From positions 3,155,001 to 3,219,000 of the forward strand of contig JASPKZ010007795.1 of NCBI GenBank assembly GCA_030220185.1: a stretch of DNA of 64,000 nt, read 5' to 3'. A model generated the notes under the pieces. The model searched no databases and was not told the DNA's origin. It saw only the letters and a program-made list of their open reading frames with translations. Origin of the DNA: Diploptera punctata (taxonomy: Eukaryota; Arthropoda; Insecta; Blattodea; Blaberidae). Shown one piece after another: positions 22,594 to 33,224 of the stretch (within the stretch, counting starts at the first letter, position 1; the number at the start of each line of letters is the position of its first letter). The position numbers and the translations under genes are program-made.

Positions 22594-23770
22594 TTTATAT
22601 ATATGTGATAGACATAATATAAATAGTCTTCGTATGGTGGAAAACTCCTACGTCTGGTTGCTTAGTTAAGGAGAATTCACAGGAAGATCGAATTAATTTT
22701 TTTTATTGAGTTTAATTTCTTATCAGTTGCATCTGATTCATATATTAGTTTAATTATTTTTATTACGCTTTGTTAATAATTAGGACTAATTATTTTTATA
22801 ATAAATAAATTATATTTTATATTTTATTATTAGTCATATATTTTATAATAAAACTCCTAATCTGAAAAAAAATGGCTATGGAGAAAGATAACTTTGATGG
22901 CGTGTTTAACCCGACTTATTGCTGTGGAAACTGGAGCACGAGTAGGCCCACTAGTTGCATGTCAAATATTTGCACCTAATCGTTCCTAACGCCTCCGAAA
23001 AAGATTTGATAATGTATTTTTGCTGTCTGCACTGATGTTCATGACTCACTCTTCTTCCGAGGGGTTTAATTGATTCCAGTAACGGGAGAGGAAGGGAAGG
23101 ATGTTTCATCCAATTGAGCTAAATGGATGTTAAATTGTCTTCAATTGGACTAGATGAAATAATAACCCGTATATAAAATGTGGCTGGCTAAGTTCTCTTG
23201 CATAGCTGTGCTCCGCCATACAGGCTTCAATGTGGGTTTCGTCGTTGCGTTCTTTGTGACAGGGAAAACTCGAGTGGCTCTATGCCAGGATAATTCCATT
23301 GTTGCCGCATCTTTATATTTCATTAGCATCATGTGGCGATTTTACGATCTATAAGTCAATGTGTTGCATACAAATGAAGGCTGCAAAGGAAAATTGGATT
23401 TACTGATCTAAATTATAGGAATCTTATTTTTCGGTGTCATTTAATAATCATCTCTACTTTATTCATTCACAGCATTTACTAATATTTGTTCATCTAGAGG
23501 ATGTTAAAAAAATACGATTACATAAATATAGTAGGCCCTATGTGACAAAAGACAAACAAATTCATTTATATGAGAGGAATGATGAAGTAGGGCCTATTTT
23601 ATATAACAATTTCATTTACTGATCTATTTATGAGCTGTTTCTATAATTTCCCCTTTTTTTATAGATCTCCCTTTGTTCACATATATGGAAGTTATTATTT
23701 ATTTGATCACTTAAGTTACTTTTTTTTTAATACTGACAACGCATAATATGCGATAAGGATCTTTTATCTA
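22594..23770. other. Interval without recognised gene
   Basis: No gene or repeat recognised. The open frames at 23150-23332 and 23434-23622 lack motifs. Confidence 0.35.
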
Positions 23771-23773
23771 CTA

Positions 23774-24437
23774 CTAGCTAATACCCCGCGTACGCCGCTA
23801 CGCCTAAACAAATTAAATATTGAGGGTTAATTAATTATTTGGTATACACTGCGACGAATCAAACATGGCGGTTGCTAGAGTACATTTTTACTTTCAAATT
23901 TCAGGTAAACCCCCACTTCTAATGGCCGGATTTCGCTGATTTTTATAATAGGCCTAATACCTCGGTTTATTTTAATACGATATTGCCAATTTTGTTCTGA
24001 AACATCGAAAATTGCGATCGCTACAGCGATTTTTAAATTTTCGTTTTAGGTGAACTCCCACACCTAATGATTTTAGAACATAGGACTAATAGATATTAGT
24101 GATTCAAAATATCTCTGCAGGCGAAAGAATTACGAAGCTCTGTTTGTTACTATACGTGACGTCATATAAGGCAGTGTACACTGTCAACGTCCCACGTCCC
24201 ATTCCCCTCTGCCCTCATAGATAGCAGTGTCACGTGTTTCTATTCCTGCATAAACACGACTGCAGTGCCCTCCATCAACAACTGCGCTTACTCCCTAAAC
24301 GGGTAATATTGTGTAACACTCGCCGCATCTGAAACCCTGAATATACAAATTTTCACGAAGATCGGTTGAACGGTTTAGAAGTCTATAAAGGACAGATAGA
24401 CATATTCTACATTCGTTTTTATATATAGGTCTATAGA
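23774..24437 (-). mobile_element. Helitron-like element with CTAG terminus
   Basis: Minus strand: starts TCTATAGACC at 24437 (preceded by A) and ends CTAG at 23774 (followed by T), matching A|TC...CTAG|T insertion. Just before the end a GC-rich hairpin (gcgta/tacgc, 23788-23803) is present. The interior differs from the 24580 element but includes the R210 repeat (24106-24311). No Rep/helicase gene. Confidence 0.68.
24106..24311 (+). repeat. R210 dispersed repeat, copy 1
   Basis: About 205 bp shared with 34945-35147 and, inverted, 60124-60338. It starts caaaatatctctgcaggcg, contains the CRE-like gtgacgtcat and E-box-like tcacgtg words, and ends ctaaacgggtaatatt. Function unknown; it lies inside a Helitron-like element here. 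Confidence 0.85.
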
Positions 24438-24579
24438 TAAAACAATAAAAATAATGCAAATAAGATTAATTACAAATATGCCTAATACTTACTATCTAAA
24501 TTTATTTTAAGACACCGGTCTATTTAGATATCTTATATGCATCCTTGGAAGAAAAAAATGTAGGTCTATTTATTAATTA

Positions 24580-25214
24580 CTAGCTAATAGGACTACTGAG
24601 CGTTAGCTGCCACGCCTAAATAAATTAAATGTGTTTTTATGTTCAGTTGAATAAGCAAAAAGAAAAATAATTATAAATTTATATCGTAATTATGTTTAGA
24701 TACCCCGTGCTGATTACCCGGCGTTACCCGGGAATCTACTTATTCTGATATTCTTGGCATAAATGAGCTGAAAGACAAAAATGGTTATTGAAAGTTATCC
24801 GTAAAGGAATACCCGCCGTCCGCTGCTACACTTGCCCGGGAATCTACTTATCCCGATCTTCTTGGCAAAGACAAAAATTATTATTGTGAGTTATCCGTAA
24901 AAGATAAACGTATGCTTTCGCGGACTTTTTTGTAGAGTTTTTTGAGGTATTTAATTCTGTGTAGGGCCCTACATTAAATTTCTGTATTTGTTATGGTTTA
25001 GGCAGCTTAAGCCATTTAAGCGTCCAAAAAGCGACTTTTACAAAGGGTGATTTTTAAGGGTGTAGGAGTTGAGTATCACAACTCTCTTATAGCCTATGTT
25101 CATCCCGGGAATCTCCTGAACATTTTGCAAAAAGTCCCATCACAATCGGATGAACGGTATGGCAGCGCATAAAGTACGAACGAACAAACAAACAAGCATT
25201 TTTTATTTATTAGA
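24580..25214 (-). mobile_element. Helitron-like element, complete ends
   Basis: Minus strand begins TCTAATAAATAAAAA at 25214 and ends CTAG at 24580. The flanking bases are A before the TC and T after the CTAG, as Helitrons insert between A and T. Near the end is the inverted word pair around cccggcgttacccggg (24717-24732). The interior contains several degenerate gggaatctacttat blocks. 635 bp, no gene, so non-autonomous. Confidence 0.7.
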
Positions 25215-26045
25215 TTATAACAATCAGTGACGCTTTAGTTCGTAGTTAGGCCTACTAGGGATTAATACCTACACTTTATATTGTAACAAAACACGCTATC
25301 AAAACATAGAATACAGGTTCAAAAAACGTAAAATACACTTTAATGATAATTGCGTATGACTGCATATAGTATGTGTAAATAAACTTTTCTTGACTTTTCT
25401 GGAAGTAGGCCTATGTTAATAGTTGCATATTGGACTACTTTAAATGTTTTCCCTAATGAACCGTCAAAATCACCTTGTCCGTTCATGTTTACTTTAAATT
25501 CACATATGAAACTAATAGCTACCCAAAATTGCAGAATATAATAACAATATTTGTTGATTTATCGTGTTTCTTTTCATTTTTTCCCTAAGCCCGCATTACT
25601 CTTTCTCTAAACATATCGTTTTCGAAATAAATACGAGTACATTTCATTAAATATACTAGATAGGCCTATACAACATATAGGCCTACTAAAATGCTCTGAA
25701 CATAGATAAAATATTGTAGACAACGCGTAACTGGTCGTCTAAATAACTATTAAGACAAGACACCCATACCCAAAAATGTGTGCTGTGGTAGCTATAGGAC
25801 GATAAAATTAGGTTAAAACTAATCAAAAATATATTTTACTGATTTTAATTATAATATTTTGTTGTTGTCAGTGATTAAATATTTGTTATTTTATAATTCA
25901 CAGGATTTATAACACCTACAGGATATTTGTTAATATTACGTGTACACAGTAGCCCTATATGACTAGGTCCTACTGTAAAGGGAACGAATTAATTATAGGG
26001 CTGTAGTCCAAGTCCAGCATGTCATGTTTAGAAAAAAAATGTTAA
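25215..26045. other. Interval without recognised gene
   Basis: AT-rich; nothing recognised. Confidence 0.35.
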
Positions 26046-26059
26046 AATTTTGAATTAGT

Positions 26060-26580
26060 TACTTACTCACTGGCACTATCGAACCCGTAGGTTCATGGCC
26101 GCGCGGACATACGCTCTCCATACATCCTGAGCTAATACTTTCCAATCATTCCCTGTATAATCTACTTCCCTCAAATCATAGTTAATGTTATTCTCCCACC
26201 TCATTCTTGGTCTGCCAACTGGGCGTTTTCCCTCTGGCTTTCCTACAAGAAGCCTCCATGCAAGTCTTTCATTCCCCATACGTGCAACATGTCCTGCCCA
26301 TCGCAGTCTACGAGACTTAACTGTTCTTATTATATCTGGCTTCCTATAAAGACCATGTAGTTCATTGTTATGAAGTCTTCTCCATTCACCTGTCTGTTCA
26401 TCTCTCTTTGGTCCAAAAATTTTCCTAAGTACTTTATTCTCAAATACTTGTAATCTCCTTTCCTCCCTTAAAGTAAGAGTCCATGTTTCGCACCCATATA
26501 ATATAACTGGTAGAATAATAGTTTTATATATTTTCAGTTTAACGTTTTTTGAAAGGAGTTGGGACAACAAAAGTCTCTGC
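26060..26580 (-). pseudogene. RTE-type LINE 3' end with 14-bp TSD
   Basis: Flanked by aattttgaattagt at 26046-26059 and 26581-26594. The whole insert stays open on the minus strand for 168 codons: LLLSQLLSKNVKLKIYK, ILYGCETWTLTLREERRL, IFGPKRDEQTGEWRRLHN, RRLRWAGHVARMGNERLAW and GKRPVGRPRMRWENNINY, ending MNLRVR. A 6-bp deletion near the end removes two residues (LAQDVWRA). It encodes no catalytic domain: strong 5' truncation during target-primed reverse transcription. Confidence 0.96.
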
Positions 26581-26594
26581 AATTTTGAATTAGT

Positions 26595-27049
26595 ACTTTT
26601 ACATAATTAATTCTATGAAGTATTTCAAAACTCTGTAATTAAATTTTAGATTTAATCTTAATCTATGATTAAAATGAAATGTAATTAGAATTATCTTTTT
26701 TCTTGAAGTATTCCTAGTACAGTTTTTGGATTTTGTCTAGCCTACTTGTGTTCTGAATCATCCATAGGCCTATCATGAGAAGGAAAGCATGTCCGAAAAT
26801 GACGTTTCAGCTATTATGGAGCAGCGAAATTTGTCAAAATTGTTTTGATTTCATAATAACTATGTAATCTATTAACCATCATCACCAACATTGATTACAT
26901 ATGCGCCTAATTACTTTGCCACAAATTAGCGATAGCACTTTGCGGTCCAAGGTCCATATTACATTCCGTCTTATAGTATATTTATAACATTGCATGTTTT
27001 GTTATGAACTTCAAGACGATACTATATAGAAGTTTTCTACTAATGCAAT
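26595..27049. other. Interval without recognised gene
   Basis: AT-rich; nothing recognised. Confidence 0.3.
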
Positions 27050-27054
27050 ATCAC

Positions 27055-27470
27055 TTCTTCTTCTTCTAGCTATACAGCCCTTTATGGGCTCTTCTAATGT
27101 CCTGAACAGTTTCTTAATAGTTTTTTTTTACAAGAATGAGGTTGTCAGCCCCGTGTCTTAACCCCAACCTGGAAAACCAGTTAATTTTCTTTTTGGGTCT
27201 TCTTCCTTTAGTAAACCAATTCCCATCCTCCAAGGCAGCAGCTCCCAAACTTTGAGGTAGTCTCATCTGCCTTATTCGCCGTTGAGAGCAAGCTCTTCAT
27301 CTCTCTTTCAAGCCATTGGACATCCTCTTCTGGAGTCCTTCTTCGTCTGACCTCTCTCCTTTGACCTGTCCGGCGTTGACCCTACGGCCGGTATAGCTCT
27401 CAGGGTCATCGAGGTATTCAAATCTCACCACTAACTATAAGGTCATGCGTCCCCTAGCTGGGAATGCAAT
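27055..27470 (-). mobile_element. LINE 5'-UTR-like fragment
   Basis: Minus-strand reading gives a stretch resembling other LINE 5' leaders in the window: aaccccaacctgg near 27162 compares with acccccaacttgg at 46592, and acggccggtatagctct at 27384-27400 compares with accgccggcatagctctt at 38342-38359. No reading frame is kept. Probably the 5' tip of a LINE whose remainder is gone. Confidence 0.5.
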
Positions 27471-27964
27471 ATCACCATAAGATTATAAATGTTAGTGGAA
27501 TAATAACATAGCCTAACCATGTTAAGGAAATAGGAACAGGTCTATTTTTAGTCCGTATGAAATTTCGAAGAAAGTTAATTAAAAAAATATTATATATTTT
27601 AAATCAATTTTACAAGTTTAAATAAAATATTTATTATCATTATTATTTTTAAATTGCCAAGATCATTACAATTACAAAATAATGCGATAGTTAGATTACT
27701 GTAAATTATAAAATAAGACATAGAAAGCCACTGAACTATTGTTCGTCTGGTTTAACTTTGCAAGAAATTTGTAGAAAGAGACAACTGTGCTCGCCTCTCT
27801 TACTCGCACCAGTGTTGTCGGTTTTTCTTCACCAGATGTTAATAGGGGTAAGGGAGAAGACGAAAACTGACAACAGGATGGGTTCTTTCATTTGTAACTG
27901 GACGAAAAGCGGTCAAGGATCTACCTTTATATCTCCATCTCTCTATTTGCCAAGTTAAGCCAGA
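27471..27964. other. Interval without recognised gene
   Basis: Nothing recognised; the frame at 27758-27958 has no motif. Confidence 0.3.
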
Positions 27965-28266
27965 TATACAATACCAGCCGGCAGCTGGCTTCACATCCAC
28001 AGCTATAGACGACCATATAGTCAGTATAGGTGTGACATGTGATCATCATGTCGGGTCCTTCAGTTGTTACAGCTGGGTTTTTCAACGTGAAGCCTCTACT
28101 TATTGTAAGCTATCCAAATTCCTCACGATGCTGGTTGGGCAACAGTTCCATACTGGCCGAAATACCATGAGGAAATTTCTTCCCCCATGGGGACTCGAAC
28201 CAACACAAATCTCGTAGCTCTGCACCAAAGCATCATGCCTTAACCACTCGGCTACGGCGCGGGACC
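27965..28266 (-). mobile_element. SINE-B copy (class II tRNA-derived)
   Basis: Minus-strand head: gtcccgcgccgtagccgagt, then ggttaaggcatgatg, a variable arm and ggttcgagtccccatg (box B). The GCCGAGxGGTTAAG word and long variable arm are typical of tRNA-Ser/Leu. The body matches the plus-strand copy at 48245-48586, including ggaaatttc and the cagccggcagctgg end. Left boundary approximate. Confidence 0.9.
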
Positions 28267-28913
28267 TTATGATATAATGTAATTGATAATACAATCATCG
28301 TTTGAAAATTAAATGTGAATTCGCCTAATATATAGACTACACAACAGACGATCAAAGGAGTTGTGTTGTCTAAATGCAGGCGCTCCATTTCTGAATTTTA
28401 AACCAGCCATTAAACTATGACACTGTCTTTATGTTTCGATAAAATAATCGAATCCTCAAATAGAATACATTTATTTAAATAGTTATTTGTCACTGCAGGT
28501 GTTAATATAAATCCCTTTCAAAAAGCGTAGCATAAAGATTAAAAAGAATGTTCTTTCTGGTTTGAATGTATGGAATATTTTAATTTATAAAAATCGAGTT
28601 TAATACCGCTGAAAGCGTAGATCAATTCTTAGTTTAATTTAACGTCTTTCCATTTTCATATTTCAAAACCAAAAATCTTGTATCCTATTGAAGTAGGCTA
28701 TTTATCCAGTTATATTTACTTTTATAACATGCAGGTTATTATAGCTAACATTGCTTCATGATTCCTTTTTTCTATGCTTCAAGGTCTTGCATGGCTGAAT
28801 AAACACAATTACCCTAGCACTTCTTGGGCTTTCTTTTCCTCCATCTGCCTGGCGAGATCCAATTCCATACTCTTTTTGGCCATATATCTCCCTCCATTCT
28901 TTCTACGAGGGTG
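28267..28913. other. Interval without recognised gene
   Basis: Nothing recognised. Confidence 0.3.
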
Positions 28914-28915
28914 AA

Positions 28916-30195
28916 TAAAATAAAAACCGGAATTATTGTTTACAATTTTATTGAATTAACAAAAAAATACAAAACCACCACCTCATTTTTCTACATAGTC
29001 TCCTACATTACCAACACACTTTTGCCAACGAGTTGGCAACTTTTCGATGCCGTCCTTGAAGAATGAGGGATGGCGTGTAGTTAGCCAGTTGCGCATGAAC
29101 TCCTCTACCGCTGCATTGTCACCAAACCGCCTTCCTCCCAGGTCTTCTTTCAGTGGCCCAAACAAATGGTAGTCACAGGGTGACAAATCTGGACTGTAAG
29201 GAGGATGTTCCAGAGGTGTCCAATGCATTTTCGTCATTTTTTTTTGTGTCAACGAGTAGTGTGCGGCCTTGCATTGCCATGCAGCACAATCACATTTCGG
29301 ATCGGTTTCCGGCGGCGCTTGTTGCGATATGCTACTTTTGTCTCATCCAAAAGCCGGCAGTAGTACTCTGCATTCACTGTTCGTGAAGGAAATCCACTAG
29401 CAAAACTCCTTCAGAGTCCCAAAAAACAGTCGCAAGGACCTTTCCAGCAGAAAGGCGTGTTTTGGCCTTAACTGGTTCAGTTGCACCTCGCTCTCGCCAC
29501 TCCATGCTGGAACGTTTTGACTCTGGGGTGTAATGATGAACCCAAGTTTCATCAGAGGTCACAATGCGATTCAGAAAATCATCTCCTTCCTCCTCGTAGC
29601 GACTCAGATGCCTCTGAGACACTTCCTGGCGCAATTTTTATTTTGTTCCTGGCTGAGGAGCCGAGGAACCCACCTGACAGACAATTTTCGGAATTTGAGT
29701 TCATCACTGATAATGGCTTGAACACTTCCGAAGTTTATTCCAACGTGTGAAGCAATTTCAGAAATTGTTACGCGCCGATCCTCCTCAATAAGGTCCCGTA
29801 CAGCACGAATGTTGTCTGCAGTGATGCTTGTTCGTTTCCGTCTTTGGTGGGGCTCATTTTCCACTGAATCCCGGCCCGCTAATTTTTTTTGTGCCAATCA
29901 TACACCTGCGTCTTCGAAAGGGTTGCTTCCCCGAACTGCGCATGAAGCCTTCTCAAAATTTCAGAAGGTTAGTGCCTTCTTTCGCCAAAAACTTAATAAT
30001 AATGCGTTGCGCAACAGACGTGTGTACCTCTTGCTCGCTCATGGCGTACTGAAGCAAGCGGCCGCTCTTCGGAGTTCGACACATCAAGATCCATACTCCG
30101 ACACCTCCACCAACTTCCCCTCCAAACCGCAACCTTTGCAGTTCGCTACGAGATCCTCCAGATACAAATTCCGGTTTATATTGTATCCACCCTCG
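28916..30195 (-). mobile_element. Mariner element, 1280 bp, inactive
   Basis: Inverted ends cgagggtgaataaaataaaa (28916 onward) and, at the right, the complement of cgagggtggatacaatataa (ending 30195). Both continue into accggaat and are flanked by TA (28914-28915, 30196-30197). Length fits a 1.3-kb mariner. The transposase gene on the minus strand is broken. Confidence 0.95.
28983..30042 (-). pseudogene. Mariner transposase remnant
   Basis: Starts at an ATG at 30042 (MSEQEVHTSVAQRIIIKFLA). It runs through a helix-turn-helix piece (ITADNIRAVRDLIEED, VTISEIASHVGINFGSV; 29604-29897), the first catalytic aspartate in VTSDETWVHHYTPESKR (29374-29634) and the last part HPPYSPDLSPCDYHLFGPLK (28983-29252), which holds the third aspartate. 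The middle motif reads LHGNARPH near 29260-29285, where the family has LHDNARPH, so the second catalytic aspartate has become glycine. A stop codon follows a few residues later, and there are at least three frame changes. Cannot be active. Confidence 0.95.
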
Positions 30196-30420
30196 TAGAT
30201 AACCAAACCAAGATAGTCTCTTACTCTGAATTGAGTCTGTGTTTCCATTAACTTTTATCATTTGTCGGATCACTTGATTAAAGAATGTGTTGTAGCTTAG
30301 ATATTTCACAGTTTCTATTCCAGTAATCCATCTTCAGGGCCCGCAGGCAGTTTTCATTCCTTTATATTAACTTCCTTACTTCAGAGTCATAGGTCTTTGT
30401 TGTAGGCCCTAATGTTTTAT

Positions 30421-30865
30421 AACTAACTCGCTGACACCCGTAGATTTATGGCCGCGCGGACATTAAATTCTCCATACATCCCTAACCTGAGCCAATGTTT
30501 TCCACTCCTCCCTGTATAATCTTCTCAAATCATGTTTAACGTTATTCTTCCACATATTTCTTGGGCTACCAACTGGCCGTTTTCCCTCTGGCTTTCCTAC
30601 AACAAGTTTCCATGCCCTCTTTTCATTCCCTATTCGTGCCACATGTCCTGACCTTCGCAGTCTACGAGACTTAACTATTCTTATCATATCTGGCTTCCCA
30701 TAAGGATTATGCATCTCACTATTAAATAGTCTTCTCCATTCGCCTGTCTCTTCTCTTTGGTCCAAAAAAATTCCTCAGAATTTTATTCTCAAGTAGGCTA
30801 CTCGTTATATTTTCTTCTTTAAAGTAAGAGGCCATTTTTCGCATCCGTATAACTGGATGACAAAA
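30421..30865 (-). pseudogene. RTE-type LINE 3' scrap
   Basis: Minus-strand frame of 100 codons (30765-30463): EETGEWRRLFNSEMHN, KPDMIRIVKSRRLRRSGHVA and GKPEGKRPVGSPRNMWKNNV. It is an older copy than 7217 or 26060. The left end is the family 3' end (aactcgctgacacccgtag) and the right end fades near 30865. Confidence 0.88.
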
Positions 30866-32452
30866 ATAATGCTTTATAATTAAGTATTTTCTGTTTGTAT
30901 ACCTATATTATTGAATCTATTTACGTTATATTTATTATGATAGTCTTTCTATGAAATACTGAATATGGCCTGGTAATGAAATTTCAACTCAACATTGCAA
31001 TCTGACGAGAAAAACGAGGAAATCCCTGTCAGGTTGAACGGCACCGGAGTTTGAACGGAATATCAGTCAAAATGTTACTGCTCGAGTCTAATTGCACGGT
31101 ATAATAGAATATAAAGTCCCTCAGGGGTCCTCATCTAGGGGATATGTGGATGGCGACCACAAGGTGCCCAAGCTGAGCAAAACATTTCTTCCACTTACTT
31201 GTGTTTTGCACTCTTTTAACTTTACTATCTAACCTCTCTTGGTTAACTCTTGTTTTTTTCGACTCCGACACTATTGGGGCATCCGAGGGCTAGGGAGTCT
31301 TTCCTTTCTTCCATTTCTTCTTTCCTTTATTTTCTTTTCTTCTCCAGAAAAGCCTGACTATAGGCTATAAGATGGCAGCCCCATCACTTGTCTTGCCTTC
31401 CTTTGGCCAGCAACCAATCGAAGGGACTATTATTATGCTTTCAAGTCTTATACGAGAATTTCCCGGAAGGATCAAAACGCTGGAGGGAAAATTTTCTATA
31501 GTATCGTAACAGGCCTTGGCCTAATACTTGGAAGGAAGATAAAAAAATAATAAAAATTTTAAAAAGTGACTTAAACCGGTAAGAATCTCCTTCGAAAACT
31601 GTAATAGTAGCATATATTGCGATGCCAGGTTGGGAAGTTGTTTTTACAGAATCGAGGAATAATGTTAAAAACCGAGCGAAGGCAAGGTTTTTAATTTCTG
31701 AGATTCTGTAAAACACTTCACAAACGTGCGTTGTACATAATTTTTTACGTGATGGCTTTTTCAAAATAATATATAATAGTAAAATAATAACATCTTTGTT
31801 GGAAATATTTGCGTTCATTATAAACAATTGACTAACTTTAACAATGTAGGCAATGTTTATTAGTTGAAACAACAGGAGGCCTTGAGAACAATCATTGATA
31901 AAATGGCCGTAAGTTACAGTATTTATTGTATTCACGTATTTATTGTTTTATATTGTTTCAAATAAAGTTTAGTTAATTGAAAATGCAGTGATTTGTTTCG
32001 TATAATGTATATTAACTCTACCTTTCGGATATGTTTGCATATAGGCTAGGCTACATTGTACGCAGTATACATAGAGAGCAGTGGTTTTATTTTCCGCACG
32101 TGGGTGTAAATGTAATATTACAGTACATTTACGAGTATTTAGGTTGGCAATCCCGAAATATAGGAAGTTAAACTTTCAATCATGGTCGCCATTCCTTTAA
32201 GTAGCCTACGACAAAACGCACCATCGCGCAAAAACATATTTTATACCACGTTTATCTTAACATCAAACCTTAACTTTCCCTTCTGACAGAAAATCCTAGA
32301 ATTCATAAAAATACTGAGATTTGAAAAACACAATGAATCACTCTCTAAACAGACACACAGTGGTGGACTTCTTTTGATCAGCAGTTGATAATTATGCAGA
32401 GAAAATACAAGGAACATTATATATATATATATATATATTTATATATAAAAGT
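30866..32452. other. Long interval without recognised gene
   Basis: Holds a pyrimidine-rich tract (about 31285-31345), a hairpin at 31634-31719, and an open frame of 164 codons at 31441-31935 (minus) that overlaps the hairpin and lacks any motif I recognise. A (TA)n run lies at about 32418-32450. Confidence 0.4.
31634..31719. repeat. 86-nt imperfect hairpin
   Basis: Outer stem tttttacagaatc (31641-31653) with gattctgtaaaac (31702-31714), inner stem gttaaaaacc with ggtttttaa, small internal loop and a roughly 12-nt apical loop. The shape is precursor-miRNA-like, but sequence alone cannot show processing. Confidence 0.55.
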
Positions 32453-32749
32453 TTAAAGTGATCCCACAACAGACCCGGAGGCCCTTGGGGTAGTAGGAGG
32501 TTAAGGCTCCCACTTTTTCTAGACAATCGGCACTTTATGTCAGCCGGGTTGTCAGCCCTGCGTGACGGCCGCCTTTACCCCAGAACAAGCGTCTGGTACT
32601 CATTTCCGTTAGAGGCTGAGTCGACCCCAGGGCCATAGTGCCGCCAGAGGGTTTGGGTCAGTTTAAAAATCCTGACCCCAACGGGACTTGAACCCTCGAC
32701 CCTCCGGCTTGTAGCTCAGTGCCTTAACCACTACGCTACGGCGTGCCCC
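32453..32749 (-). mobile_element. SINE-A copy, near full length
   Basis: Minus strand: head ggggcacgccgtagcgtagt at the right end, box B ggttcaagtcccgttgggg, complete body, and 3' end gggatcac at the left. It is followed within 5 bp by a second, rearranged copy. Confidence 0.95.
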
Positions 32750-32753
32750 ATAG

Positions 32754-33042
32754 TAAAGTGATCCCACTACAGGCCTCAGGAGGCCCTTGGGTTAGTAGGA
32801 GGTTAAGGCTCCCACTTTTTCTTGACAATCGGCACTTGATGTCAGCCGGGTTGTCAGCCCTGCGTGACGGCCGCCTTTACCCCAGAACAAACGTCTGGTA
32901 CTCATTTCAGTTAGAGGCTGAGTCGACCCCAGGGCCATAGTGCCGCTAGAAGGTTTGGGTCAGTAGCTCAAGCCGGAAGGTCGAGGGTTCGAGTCCCGGT
33001 GGGGTCAGGATTTTTAAACTGACCCAAACCTTCTAGCGGCAC
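32754..33042. mobile_element. Second SINE-A with inverted head
   Basis: From 32754 to about 32963 a SINE-A lies on the minus strand. At 32964 the sequence switches to the plus-strand version of the middle (ggttcgagtcccggtggggt, then aaactgacccaaaccttcta). The words agtgccgctagaaggtttgg (32938-32957) and ccaaaccttctagcggcact (33023-33042) form a perfect inverted pair. The tRNA head is lost. Confidence 0.9.
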
Positions 33043-33065
33043 TAGGCCTATATATATATATAGCC
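33043..33065. repeat. Short palindrome with TA core
   Basis: aggcctatatatatatagcct adjoining the rearranged SINE; a local self-complementary stretch. Confidence 0.6.
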
Positions 33066-33224
33066 TATAGACTGTTCTACCAACAAAGCGATTGAAGAAT
33101 AAAAAATATATTCAATCAATTGAAAATACTAATTACATTGTTACTGTTTAAAGGTTCGAAATATCAGATTAAAACTATCCGCGCAAAATTTTAGTACTCC
33201 AATATTCTTCTTTTTCTTCTTCTT

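Noticed and set aside
31441..31935. 164-codon minus-strand open frame
   Set aside because: No recognisable motif, overlaps a hairpin, and length is within what AT-rich sequence with few stops can give. Kept only as a note.
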